Made by a program: the position numbers and the translations under genes
From: Candidatus Tisiphia endosymbiont of Nedyus quadrimaculatus
GTDB lineage: Bacteria > Pseudomonadota > Alphaproteobacteria > Rickettsiales > Rickettsiaceae
DNA: 64,000 nt
Direction of reading: 5' to 3'
Assembly: GCF_964059235.1 (NCBI RefSeq)
Contig: NZ_OZ060452.1
Location: 1,116,001-1,180,000, forward strand
The notes under the pieces: model-generated
Seen by the model: the letters and a program-made list of their open reading frames with translations, nothing else
Told to the model about the DNA's origin: nothing
The model's database searches: none
Shown: piece by piece, positions 54,521 to 63,468 of the stretch
How positions within the stretch are numbered: the stretch's first letter is position 1
How the letters are laid out: each line of letters opens with the position of its first letter

Positions 54521-57040
54521 TTATTGTACTTTTTTCTTTCTTGTTGTTTTTTTTGCTGTAGCCTTCTTTTTAGAAGTTTTTTTTGCAACTATCACCTGTT
54601 TGCCATTATCTTTCTCTTGTTTATTCTTTAACTTATTATTACTAGCTTCAATTATTTCTACAGCGATCTCTGTTGTTATGGTAAAAGGATCGTATCTTTT
54701 TGGTATTGAAATAAACCTATCAAGATATTTAAGATACGGACCATATCTACCTATACCAAGTATAATCTCTTGTTGAGATTCAGGATGTAAACATAATTTC
54801 ACTGGCAACTCAAGCAACCTCATAGCTAAATCAAGAGTAACATCACTTTGTGCAATAGAAGGTGGCAACGATGCACGTTTTGGCTTTTCACCCTTGGCAA
54901 CTTGCTCACTAGTCTGTACATATAAACCATATGGACCTTTCTTTAGAAAAACATCAAAACCATCCTTATTTACTCCTAATAGTTTGTTCTCTTCCATAGT
55001 AGCAACATCATCACTATTTTTAGAGGTAATTTGTTTTTTGAAAGTACATTCTGGGTAATTACTACAAGCTAAGAATGCTCCAAACTTACCAAGCTTCAGA
55101 CCTAATTGACCTGTAGAGCAGGATGGGCAAATTCTTGAATTGTTACTTTCTGACTTTTCTCCAAATAAGTGATAATCTAAGGCTTCTTCAACATAAGTAA
55201 TTATATCAGATATTTTCTTTCCACTAACTACTTCTACATTATTATTAAACCCATCCCAGAATTTTTTTAGTAAAGACTTCCATTCTATTTTACCTTCTGC
55301 CACCTCATCTAAATCATTTTCAAGATCAGCTGTGAAATCATATTCCACATATTTCTTAAAAAAACCTGTCAAAAATGTTGTAACTAAACGCCCTAATTCC
55401 TCTGGAAAGAATCGTTTTTTCTCAACAACTACATATTTTCTATCTTGCAACACTGATATAATTGAAGCATAAGTAGACGGGCGACCAATACCAAGTTCCT
55501 CAAGCCTCTTTACTAAACTAGCTTCAGAATATCTTGGGGGCGGATCAGTGAAATGTTGTGCTGGATTCACTGAATCTGTAATTAATTTCTCTCCTTCTTT
55601 TAGCGGTGGTAGAAGCCTATTTTCTTCTTCTGTTTCATCATCTAGACCTTCTCGATAAATTTTATAAAAACCATCAAACGCAATAATTGAGCCATTTGCT
55701 CTGCATGTAAATTCTTTATCTTCTGTACAGTCAATTGATGAGAATTTGGTGACGTCGTCACTCGTCGCTCGCCTATTATCTATAGGCTTCGCTCCATCGT
55801 TCCTAGCATCAAATTCTCCTGAATTGACTGTATCAAGCTGAGCTACTACCAAATCAATAATAACATTTTCCATCTGGCAAGCTACCGTCCTCTTCCAAAT
55901 TAGGTCATAAAGCTTGTAATAATCTTTATCTAGTTTATCCTTTAACTTTTCTGGTAGCAGGGTAATATCAGTTGGTCTAATCGCTTCGTGAGCTTCTTGG
56001 GCATTTTTAGCTTTAGATTTATAAACTCGTTGGCTAGTTGGCAGATATTTATCCCCAAAATTCTTATCTATCAACTGACGTATTTGCTCAACAGCTTCAC
56101 TAGCAAGAGTTGTCCCGTCCGTTCTCATATAAGTGATCAAACCTATAGTTTCATTACCTATATCCATACCTTCGTAAAGTTTTTGGGCAATTTGCATAGT
56201 CTTCTTAGCAGTAAACCCTAATTTTCTTGCAGCTTCTTGCTGCAGCGAAGAGGTAATAAAAGGCGGTTGCGGTTGACGTTTTTGCTGTTTTTTTTCTATA
56301 GAGGCAACATGAAAATTCTTTAATTTTATTTTCTCGACTAGATCATTGGCAGCCAGTTCATTAGTAATTGAGAATTTCTCTAATTTTTTACCATTAACAT
56401 GAGTTAATCTCGCTAAAAACGGTTCATTATTACTATTAAGAACATTAAGACTAATATCCCAATATTCTTGCGATTTAAAACGTTCAATTTCATCTTCTCG
56501 TTCGCAAATAAGTCTCAGTGCTACAGACTGCACTCTTCCGGCTGATCTACATCCTGGCAATTTACGCCATAATATCGGCGATAAAGTAAATCCTACCAAA
56601 TAGTCTAATGCCCTCCTTGCTTGTTGAGCATTGACCAAATCAATATCAATTTTTCTTGGGTTTTCAATTGCATGTAAAATAGCTTTTTTTGTAACTTCAT
56701 CAAATGCTACTCTTTTAAAGAAATCACTAGATTTAACCAAGTTTTTTTCTTTTATTATTTCTGCAACATGCCAAGCAATTGATTCTCCTTCTCGGTCTCG
56801 ATCTGTTGCTAGATAAATCATTTCAGCTTTGGCAGCATCTTTAGTTATTGCTTCAACATATTTTTCTGCTTTATCTGATATAATATATTTCATAGCAAAA
56901 TCTTCATCTGGCAGAACTGAACCATTTTTAGATGGTAAATCTCTAATATGTCCAAACGAAGCAATAACTTTAAAACCATTATCTAGATATTTATTTATCG
57001 TTTTCGCCTTTGCTGGCGATTCTACTATTACTAATTTCAT
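54521..57040 (-). CDS. topA: DNA topoisomerase I with an inserted palindromic-element peptide
   Basis: 839 residues, type IA topoisomerase that relaxes negative supercoils. Toprim domain MKLVIVESPAKAKTINKYL and YLATDRDREGESIAWHV, catalytic Tyr304 in GLITYMRTDGTTL, and a zinc ribbon near 630-665 (CPSCSTGQLGLKLGKFGAFL then CSNYPEC). The C-terminus is Lys/Thr-rich. Residues about 404-442 (within NSGEFDARNDGAKPID...CTEDKEF) are an extra segment from a palindromic element, which partly accounts for a length beyond the usual 770-780 of Rickettsia TopA. It starts 2 bp after dprA ends. Confidence 0.97.
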   Translation of the reverse strand: MKLVIVESPAKAKTINKYLDNGFKVIASFGHIRDLPSKNGSVLPDEDFAMKYIISDKAEKYVEAITKDAAKAEMIYLATDRDREGESIAWHVAEIIKEKNLVKSSDFFKRVAFDEVTKKAILHAIENPRKIDIDLVNAQQARRALDYLVGFTLSPILWRKLPGCRSAGRVQSVALRLICEREDEIERFKSQEYWDISLNVLNSNNEPFLARLTHVNGKKLEKFSITNELAANDLVEKIKLKNFHVASIEKKQQKRQPQPPFITSSLQQEAARKLGFTAKKTMQIAQKLYEGMDIGNETIGLITYMRTDGTTLASEAVEQIRQLIDKNFGDKYLPTSQRVYKSKAKNAQEAHEAIRPTDITLLPEKLKDKLDKDYYKLYDLIWKRTVACQMENVIIDLVVAQLDTVNSGEFDARNDGAKPIDNRRATSDDVTKFSSIDCTEDKEFTCRANGSIIAFDGFYKIYREGLDDETEEENRLLPPLKEGEKLITDSVNPAQHFTDPPPRYSEASLVKRLEELGIGRPSTYASIISVLQDRKYVVVEKKRFFPEELGRLVTTFLTGFFKKYVEYDFTADLENDLDEVAEGKIEWKSLLKKFWDGFNNNVEVVSGKKISDIITYVEEALDYHLFGEKSESNNSRICPSCSTGQLGLKLGKFGAFLACSNYPECTFKKQITSKNSDDVATMEENKLLGVNKDGFDVFLKKGPYGLYVQTSEQVAKGEKPKRASLPPSIAQSDVTLDLAMRLLELPVKLCLHPESQQEIILGIGRYGPYLKYLDRFISIPKRYDPFTITTEIAVEIIEASNNKLKNKQEKDNGKQVIVAKKTSKKKATAKKTTRKKKVQ
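55715..55834 (-). repeat. In-frame palindromic element inside topA
   Basis: Arms ACAGTCAATT (55727 on) and AATTGACTGT (ending 55831) pair, as do GAATTTG and CAAATTC further in. The middle (GACGTCGTCACTCGTCGCTCG) is GC-richer than topA. It adds about 39 codons without breaking the frame. Confidence 0.85.
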
Positions 57041-57042
57041 AT

Positions 57043-58203
57043 TTATTTATAAATTAAAGAGATCTTGTTGCCAGGATATCTAGTTATTTTTCCAGCCAGT
57101 TCTAGCTCCAGTATTATCATATATATAACCTGCAAAGGTAGCTGCGTTTGATGCAAACAATCAAAATCTATAGGAGTTGAAGATAAAAGCTCCTTAACTT
57201 TCATACGCATATCGTTGGTAATTGGATTAGCATATTTTACATCTAACGCTTTAAACTGGTTATTCTCAGCTGAATCATTTGCCACATCCTTAGATTTGCT
57301 GACAACCTTAGAAAAATGTGGTAGATTAGTTACTATATCTTGGGTAGATTCCACCATGTATGCTCCTTCCTTGATAAGTTTATTAGTACCCTGACACCTA
57401 GGATCTAGCGGAAATCCTGGCACTGCAAATACTTCTCTATTCTGTTCTAAAGCAAACCTTGCTGTTATTAATGATCCAGATTTTAGGCTTGCCTCAATTA
57501 CTACCGTTCCAAGAGATATACCAGAAATCAATCGATTGCGCTGTGGGAAATGTTGTCCAAGAGGTTTTGAACCTATTGGTAATTCAGCAATTATTAACCC
57601 CTCTTGCTGAATTTGCTCGAATAATTTCCCATTTTCTATGGGATAGACATGATCAATTCCTCCAGCTATAACTCCTATTGTTTTAGAGGTATTAACTTGA
57701 TGCACTGCCGTATCAATACCTCTTGCAAGTCCAGAAACCATTATATAATCTGCGTCTGTCAATTCCTTAGCGATTTTAGCTGCAAAAGCACGACCATTTA
57801 CTGAAGCATTTCTTGCTCCAACAATTGCTAAACATCTTTCGTGTGATAATAACCCGATATTGCCCTTATAACTTAGTATCGGCGGGCAATCAAAAATCTC
57901 TAACAATAACCTTGAATATTCTAGAGACTTATAGGTAATAATTTTGGCGTTATTCTTTTCCAAAATCTCAAGTTCTTTACTTGCCTCACTTTGTGAAAAT
58001 ACCTTTACTGGTTTAGAGCGTCCACCTCGCAGCGAAAATTCTTGTATATTTTCAATTGCAGTACTACTACTACCAAATAACTTTATTAAACTCCAAAAAG
58101 TTCTCGGACCAACATTTTCACTCCTAATTAGTCTTAGAATATCAATTGTTTCTTTTGTATAAGATACTCGGTTAGTATCCAAAAATAGCTCCTTAAGCAT
58201 CAA
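57043..58203 (-). CDS. dprA: DNA-processing protein DprA (Smf)
   Basis: 386 residues. The Rossmann-like core holds CLAIVGARNASVNGRAFAAK, MVSGLARGIDTAVHQ, TIGVIAGGIDHVYP and SGSLITARFALEQNREVFAVPG, all DprA hallmarks. An N-terminal SAM-like helical region and a C-terminal winged helix are present. DprA loads RecA onto incoming single-stranded DNA; in Rickettsia its role is unclear, since most competence genes are missing. First gene of dprA-topA-gltX. An ATG one codon downstream is an equally good start. Confidence 0.95.
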   Translation of the reverse strand: MMLKELFLDTNRVSYTKETIDILRLIRSENVGPRTFWSLIKLFGSSSTAIENIQEFSLRGGRSKPVKVFSQSEASKELEILEKNNAKIITYKSLEYSRLLLEIFDCPPILSYKGNIGLLSHERCLAIVGARNASVNGRAFAAKIAKELTDADYIMVSGLARGIDTAVHQVNTSKTIGVIAGGIDHVYPIENGKLFEQIQQEGLIIAELPIGSKPLGQHFPQRNRLISGISLGTVVIEASLKSGSLITARFALEQNREVFAVPGFPLDPRCQGTNKLIKEGAYMVESTQDIVTNLPHFSKVVSKSKDVANDSAENNQFKALDVKYANPITNDMRMKVKELLSSTPIDFDCLHQTQLPLQVIYMIILELELAGKITRYPGNKISLIYK

Positions 58204-58228
58204 ATCTCTTTTGTAGTACTAATGTCAA

Positions 58229-58312
58229 AACGATGTCATCCCAGCGAAAGCTGGGATCTAATAATGTTTAATAGTCTTTCAGGCTATTTTTTTAGATTCC
58301 CGCCTACGCGGG
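58229..58312. repeat. Intergenic repeat unit, inverted partner of 61077-61150
   Basis: GATGTCATCCCAGCGAAAGCTGGGATCTAATAATGTTTAATAGTCT is nearly the exact reverse complement of the unit beside the IS110 right end. The adjacent AGCGTAGTTAATAATGGGAAATGGTAT (58350 on) recurs at 61156 on. Confidence 0.85.
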
Positions 58313-58505
58313 AATGACAGCTCTGGGTAGTAACTACAACTGTAGTATTAGCGTAGTTAATAATGGGAAATGGTATTATCCCTTGAATGATATTTGCAGT
58401 ATATAGCAAAATTTTTTCCCACTAAGTAAAAAAATAAAAAAACAATTAATTTCTAACTAAGGAAGTTTAAAAATTACAATTGGCAGTAGAAACCTACGCT
58501 ATATA

Positions 58506-59108
58506 CTATAATTTTTCTGCATTAGAAGCTAAGTAATCTGCCACTCCTTTATGTGAGGGGGTAATACCTTCATCACCTTTATGCCATCCAGCTGGACATA
58601 CTTCACCATGCTTTGCATTATAGTCTAGAGCATCTATCACTCTTATTACTTCATCAATATTTCTACCAATTGGCAAATCGTTAACTAACAAGTGCCTTAC
58701 TATAAATTCTTCATCAATAACAAAAGTACCACGCAGTGACATTCCATCATCATGAAGTACATTATAACTATGTGAGGCACTTTTATTAAGATCTGACACC
58801 ATGGGAATTTGGATATTACCAACACCACCTTTATTGTAAGGAGTATTCTTCCAAGCCAAATGAGAAAAATGCGAGTCAACGCTTATTGTTAGTAACTTTG
58901 TATTTCTATCATTAAATTCTCCTAATCTATTATTAAAGGCTATAATTTCTGATGGACAAACAAAAGTAAAATCTAGGGGATAAAAAAACAATACAACTTT
59001 ATGACCCTTAGCATAATTTTTAAGATTAAATTCAGATTCTATACTATTATCAGGCATAATAGCTTTAGCTGTAAAATCCGGTGCAGCTTTTCCAACGAAT
59101 ACTTGCAT
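58506..59108 (-). CDS. 2-Cys peroxiredoxin (AhpC/TSA family)
   Basis: 200 residues from the ATG at 59108, chosen because AAGGAA lies upstream and MQVFVGKAAPDFTA is the normal start; an upstream in-frame ATG (59171) adds 21 residues with no family match. The peroxidatic Cys51 is in YPLDFTFVCPSEI and the resolving Cys171 in HGEVCPAGWHKG, a typical 2-Cys enzyme. It reduces hydrogen peroxide and organic peroxides in the cytosol, using thioredoxin or AhpF/D-type partners not present here. Flanked by repeats on both sides. Confidence 0.95.
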   Translation of the reverse strand: MQVFVGKAAPDFTAKAIMPDNSIESEFNLKNYAKGHKVVLFFYPLDFTFVCPSEIIAFNNRLGEFNDRNTKLLTISVDSHFSHLAWKNTPYNKGGVGNIQIPMVSDLNKSASHSYNVLHDDGMSLRGTFVIDEEFIVRHLLVNDLPIGRNIDEVIRVIDALDYNAKHGEVCPAGWHKGDEGITPSHKGVADYLASNAEKL

Positions 59109-59159
59109 TTTAAATTCCTTCAGTTTTAAGTGATTAAAAATAATTATTATTCTAACCCC

Positions 59160-59505
59160 CTTCGATGTCACCCCTGCGTAGGCAGGGGTCTAAAAAATAG
59201 CCAAGAAAACTATTTAGACTTTTCTAGCCCCCTGCCTACGCAGGAGTGACATCGAAGGGGAATCAGGGGTAACATCAACCCTAACAGGGATGATACTGAT
59301 AACAAGTTATATCGAACTCAGGTTAAGTAAGATTGACAAATCAGCCTTACGACAATTTGAAGTCCTTCGATCCCGGTTCGAGCGTTCGCACCGAAGGCTC
59401 TCACTTGCCTAAGATGACGCCGCCGACTTAAACCGGACACTAGTGTGTCTACGCAGGGATACACCCTAGGCTATTAAACCGATGTCTCATATCGAACTCA
59501 AATTA
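59160..59505. repeat. Intergenic palindromic repeats
   Basis: 59163-59258 is an inverted pair (GATGTCACCCCTGCGTAGGCAGGGGTCT facing CCCCCTGCCTACGCAGGAGTGACATC). 59460-59505 carries the GCCTAGG/AATAGCCTAGG unit in inverse orientation. Around 59365-59400 TTCGATCCCGGTTCGAGCG looks like a tRNA T-arm scrap but has no cloverleaf. Confidence 0.7.
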
Positions 59506-59651
59506 TGATACACAAAATGATAATGTATTACAATACCAAATCTTAAATGAATTAGCAGGGTAATTTAAAAATTACAATCAATAATTGAGTGTATGCCATG
59601 ATCGGAAATGGTATTACTACCTAGAGCTGTCATATATGGACGAGTAAGTAA

Positions 59652-59929
59652 GTCAATAAGAAAAATGATGCGGGAGTAATAAAAAAATAAGCTGTCATAT
59701 ATTCGGCATCTAGTGCCATAATAGTTTTCGCATTCCACGCAATCCTTGGAGTTATCCACTCATTCTTACGGCTTCTAGAGCCTTGACATAAAATCTCGGA
59801 CTTGTTTTTGGAATGCCCTTTTATTATCTCCAATCACTTTCGCTTATATCGTACCTCTTAAATCCTATTTACTTACTTCTTCTTTTTATATAGATAAAAT
59901 ACAGATAAATCTATATACACCACCAACTA
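59652..59929 (-). ncRNA. Candidate bridge/seek RNA region of the IS110 element
   Basis: A non-coding 278-nt segment between the transposase stop and the left inverted repeat, the place of the guide RNA in IS1111-group elements. AGCTGTCATATAT at 59690-59702 is repeated exactly across the left junction (59625-59637), as a target-recognition loop should be. Structure was not computed. Confidence 0.5.
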
Positions 59930-60958
59930 TCAAGCATATGCACATTTTCTTGTAACACATACATACGCTATTCTAGCTAATTTGTTTGCTATTGCCACAG
60001 CAGCCTTATTAAAGCTCATCCTTTCCAGCAATTTCTTTGCCCATTGCACTAAATGATCAGTAGGATCCTTTTGTATTTTTGCTCTGATTGCAATAGACCT
60101 TGCTCCTTGTATCAGCATAGTTCTAACATATCTATCTCCTTTCTTAGTGATAGATCCAAGACTTGTTTTACCACCTGTGCTATTTTGCTTAGGCACTAAT
60201 CCCAAACTTGCAGCAAAACTTCGACAATCATCATAATTTTCATAAGCTGCTATGCTTAGTATATTAGCATTAATTTCTCCAATACCTGGTATTGTTTTTA
60301 ATAAAGTAGCTGTTTCAGATTCTTTATTTATTGCTATTAGCTGTTTATCTATTGCTGATTCTTGTATTAATAACGTAGCAATTTCTTCAGCTATTACCTT
60401 CATTTCCTTATACATTCTCTCTGAAATCACACCAGCATTTTTGGCATCTTCTACTATATTTAATGCCTCACGGGCAAATTTAGATTTACTCATTTTTATG
60501 TAATAACCAAATTCAAGTAAATCACTCATTAAACCATTACTATATTGTACTCTTTGTCTAATAATATGTTGCCGACGTTTATGTAACCAACTAATCTCTT
60601 GTTGTGATATATTTTTTATACGAACCGATTTTAACTCCGGATCTTTTCCTGCTCTTGCTATTGCCAAAGCATCATTTGTATCATTTTTTTGCCGAGTTTT
60701 TGCAAAAGCTTTTACATCACATGGTTTAAGTAATTTTACTGTAAAACCTGATTCCATAAACTTATTGCTCCAATAATGACAACTGCCACATGCTTCCATT
60801 ACCAATAAACTATTCTTGGGAATGTTTGTTAAAATGTAGTCTTCAAATTCTTCTCTGTGTAATTTTTTAGCTAATATTTTTTCACCATCTTTATTTAATG
60901 CAACAATATGAAAAATTGTTTTTGCTAAATCAATGCCTAGTATATTAATATCTTTCAT
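59930..60958 (-). CDS. IS110-family (IS1111-group) DEDD transposase
   Basis: 342 residues. The N-terminal RuvC-like domain has ILGIDLAKTIFHIVAL (Asp), LLVMEACGSCHYW (Glu) and KNDTNDALAIARAG (Asp-Asp), the DEDD set. The C-terminal Tnp_20 domain shows LLKTIPGIGEINANIL and FAASLGLVPKQNSTGGK with the conserved Ser. These enzymes use a structured RNA to pick target and donor sites. The frame is intact. Confidence 0.95.
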   Translation of the reverse strand: MKDINILGIDLAKTIFHIVALNKDGEKILAKKLHREEFEDYILTNIPKNSLLVMEACGSCHYWSNKFMESGFTVKLLKPCDVKAFAKTRQKNDTNDALAIARAGKDPELKSVRIKNISQQEISWLHKRRQHIIRQRVQYSNGLMSDLLEFGYYIKMSKSKFAREALNIVEDAKNAGVISERMYKEMKVIAEEIATLLIQESAIDKQLIAINKESETATLLKTIPGIGEINANILSIAAYENYDDCRSFAASLGLVPKQNSTGGKTSLGSITKKGDRYVRTMLIQGARSIAIRAKIQKDPTDHLVQWAKKLLERMSFNKAAVAIANKLARIAYVCVTRKCAYA

Positions 60959-61076
60959 GGTATGGACTCCTTTTTAATTATTAAATAGTATAATTATGTG
61001 ACCGAATTATATTCGTGATCACGGTAGTAAGTAAAGTTTCTTTTACTTACTCGTCCATACCATCATTCTTAGCAAC

Positions 61077-61150
61077 GGCGGGAATCTAAAAAAACAGCCT
61101 AAAAGACTATTAAACATTATTAGATCCCAGCTTTCGCTGGGATGACATCG
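61077..61150. repeat. Intergenic repeat unit, inverted partner of 58229-58312
   Basis: GGCGGGAATCTAAAAAAACAGCC ... AGATCCCAGCTTTCGCTGGGATGACATCG. Together with 58229-58312 it brackets the peroxiredoxin gene and the IS110 element with inverted repeats 2.8 kb apart. Confidence 0.85.
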
Positions 61151-61203
61151 TTTTGAGCGTAGTTAATAATGGGAAATGGTATAATAAATAATCAGCAATT
61201 TCT

Positions 61204-62982
61204 TTAAATTATTAAACCTTTTACTTGTGATTTCCATAGTTTTTTGTACAATTTACTGTTTTTTAGTAATTCCTCATGTTGTCCATCTTCAACTATGCTA
61301 CCTTCATTAAAAACCAAAATTCTATCCATATTCAACAAAGTTGATAATCTATGAGCTATAACTAATACAGTTTTATTTTGCATTAAGTAATATAGAGAAT
61401 CTTGTATCAACTCCTCAGTCTCACTATCTAGACTACTTGTTGCTTCATCAAGAATTAATATTGAAGCATTCTTTAATATGGCCCGTGCTATTATTATTCT
61501 CTGTCTCTGACCACCTGACAAGTTATTACCCCTTTCACCACATAAGCTTTGGTATCCTTCTGGTAGACCCTCAATAAATTCATGTATATGAGCTAATTTT
61601 GCTGCCTCTATTACCTCTTCTAAGCTAGCATCTTTTTTTCCATATCTAATATTATCCATGACTGTCCTATGAAATAGGATCGGTTCTTGCGGTATTATAC
61701 TAATATTTTCTCGTAAAGAGTCTTGTGTGACATATCTAATATTTTGCCCATCAATTAGAATTTCTCCTTGGTCTATATCGTGCAACCGTGTAATAAGATT
61801 AATAAAAGTTGTTTTTCCTGAACCAGAAAACCCTACTAATCCAACCTTTTGTTGACTAAAAATTGTAACGGATTTATTCTCAAATAAATTATTATTATGA
61901 TAATATTTAAAACTAACATTTTTAAATATTATCTCACCTGTTGTAACTTTTAGAAGATGGGCATTCTCAATATCTTCTATAATATGAGGTTTCATTAATG
62001 ATACACTTTGATTAAAAGAACCAAACTCTTCGAACATATCTCCTACTTCCTGCGTTAGATCCCAAATTTCACTACTAACCGTTATAGACAAAGTAAGTAT
62101 CAATACGCAATCTCCTATAGTTATTTGCATTTGACTACGAAGCTGAGCTAGATAATAAACCATTATAAAAATCATTATAGAACAAGCTATGCCTAGTACA
62201 ATACGTAGCTTAAACATAAAGAGTTGCATAATTTGTTCATTAACTACAGCATCATCTATTCTTACTTCTAGATTCTGACGTTCAAATTTATGAGAAGTAA
62301 ACATCCGTATTGCACCAATATTTGCAATTGCATCAACAATACTGCCGGCAACTATTGATTTGCTTTGTGCATAATTTACTGAATATTTGTTTATTGTACT
62401 TGAACAGATAACGCTAGTCCCTACAAAAACACAAATATGTATAAGGAATATAGTAGCAAATATTTGATGTACCCAGTACATTGTTCCAATAGCAAAAACA
62501 ATTATAGCTAGTTTGTATAGAATTTTCTCTCCAAATAAAGACAAAACCATTTCAAAAGATCTAGCTCCTTCAGTAATACGATTGGTAATATGACCAGCAA
62601 GGTTTTCTTGAAAAAATCTATGATTATGGTACTGAGTGTAATTATACATTTTGTCTAATATCTGAGCTTTGATATACGGCATTGTTTTTAGATAAATATA
62701 ATCATAAATTCGCCACATAGTATTTACACATACCCACCAAAATGCATATATTATTGCCCAAAATAACATGGAGGAAGGTAGGTCTTTAACTGTTTCATCA
62801 GAAAAAGACTCAATCAAATTTATAATTTTTTGTAGCAATACACTATCAACAGCTGGTATCATCCCCCGTATTATGCATAACAACCCTAAAATAGTTAGTT
62901 TAATTCTGTTTTGCTTTAAAAAATAGAAAAATAACCCTATTGCAGACTTTGAAAAATCAAAACCTTCTAGCACAGCACACAC
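61204..62982 (-). CDS. ABC exporter, fused membrane and ATPase domains
   Basis: 592 residues, a half-transporter of the MsbA/multidrug type. Six hydrophobic segments lie in residues about 20-320. The nucleotide-binding domain has Walker A GLVGFSGSGKTTFINLI, the Q-loop IIPQEPILFHRTVMDNIRYG, signature NNLSGGQRQRI, Walker B SILILDEATSSLDSET and the H-loop VIAHRLSTL. All catalytic residues are present. It should dimerise and export a lipid or hydrophobic compound across the inner membrane; the substrate cannot be read from sequence. It is transcribed away from DUF2671. Confidence 0.92.
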   Translation of the reverse strand: MCAVLEGFDFSKSAIGLFFYFLKQNRIKLTILGLLCIIRGMIPAVDSVLLQKIINLIESFSDETVKDLPSSMLFWAIIYAFWWVCVNTMWRIYDYIYLKTMPYIKAQILDKMYNYTQYHNHRFFQENLAGHITNRITEGARSFEMVLSLFGEKILYKLAIIVFAIGTMYWVHQIFATIFLIHICVFVGTSVICSSTINKYSVNYAQSKSIVAGSIVDAIANIGAIRMFTSHKFERQNLEVRIDDAVVNEQIMQLFMFKLRIVLGIACSIMIFIMVYYLAQLRSQMQITIGDCVLILTLSITVSSEIWDLTQEVGDMFEEFGSFNQSVSLMKPHIIEDIENAHLLKVTTGEIIFKNVSFKYYHNNNLFENKSVTIFSQQKVGLVGFSGSGKTTFINLITRLHDIDQGEILIDGQNIRYVTQDSLRENISIIPQEPILFHRTVMDNIRYGKKDASLEEVIEAAKLAHIHEFIEGLPEGYQSLCGERGNNLSGGQRQRIIIARAILKNASILILDEATSSLDSETEELIQDSLYYLMQNKTVLVIAHRLSTLLNMDRILVFNEGSIVEDGQHEELLKNSKLYKKLWKSQVKGLII

Positions 62983-63089
62983 CTCATTACAAAAAAAACT
63001 AATTAGACTAAATAACCTAAATTAACCTAACAACAAACTCTTGCCACCTTATTACTAAACTGTTATAAAAACGTACACAATATCTGAAG

Positions 63090-63356
63090 TTGTTGAGAAT
63101 GAAAGAAAAAAACGTACCTATTTTGAATACCCCAACTAAGAAAACTATAAGCTCATTAGATACTGAGAATAATCCCTTTTTTAATGTTAAGTATATTTGT
63201 CAATCAACGACTCTAATTACTGAATCTATACAAAAAGGCTTTGATGTTGCCCAGTTACCTAATGGAGATATTACAGTTACAGAAATTAAAACAGTAAATG
63301 TTCACTATCATTGGGATTCTGTTAAACAAAGATTTGTTAAAGTAAGCCAAAGTTAG
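63090..63356 (+). CDS. DUF2671 family protein (Rickettsia-specific)
   Basis: 88 residues from TTG, or 85 from the ATG at 63099, which I think more likely. The pattern YICQSTTLITESIQKGFDVAQ, then LPNGDITVTEIKTVNVHYHWD and RFVKVSQS, matches DUF2671, a small family known essentially from Rickettsiaceae. No signal peptide or membrane segment. Function is unknown. It supports the taxonomic placement of the window. Confidence 0.8.
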   Translation: MLRMKEKNVPILNTPTKKTISSLDTENNPFFNVKYICQSTTLITESIQKGFDVAQLPNGDITVTEIKTVNVHYHWDSVKQRFVKVSQS

Positions 63357-63468
63357 CATTATACACTATAAATATATTATTTTTTTGCAAAATATACTTA
63401 GTGTATGTATAATATGTTGTATAATTAAGTGACTCGAGTGTGTAATTAATTTAATTTATGGTAATAAT

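Larger units (their letters stand above)
59635..61059 (-). mobile_element. IS110-family (IS1111-group) element
   Basis: About 1.43 kb. Short inverted repeats TATGGACGAGTAAGTAA (59635-59651) and TTACTTACTCGTCCATA (61043-61059) lie at or near the ends, which is the IS1111-group trait. The transposase has about 280 bp of non-coding DNA downstream and 100 bp upstream. No target duplication is seen, as usual for this family. Confidence 0.85.

Noticed and set aside
59365-59405. tRNA-like TTCGATCCCGGTTCGAG sequence
   Set aside because: Only a T-arm-like phrase; no acceptor, D or anticodon stems can be drawn around it.
59565-59833. Two overlapping minus-strand frames (64 and 67 codons) beside the IS110 transposase
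   Set aside because: They overlap the candidate guide-RNA segment in different frames and have no start signals.
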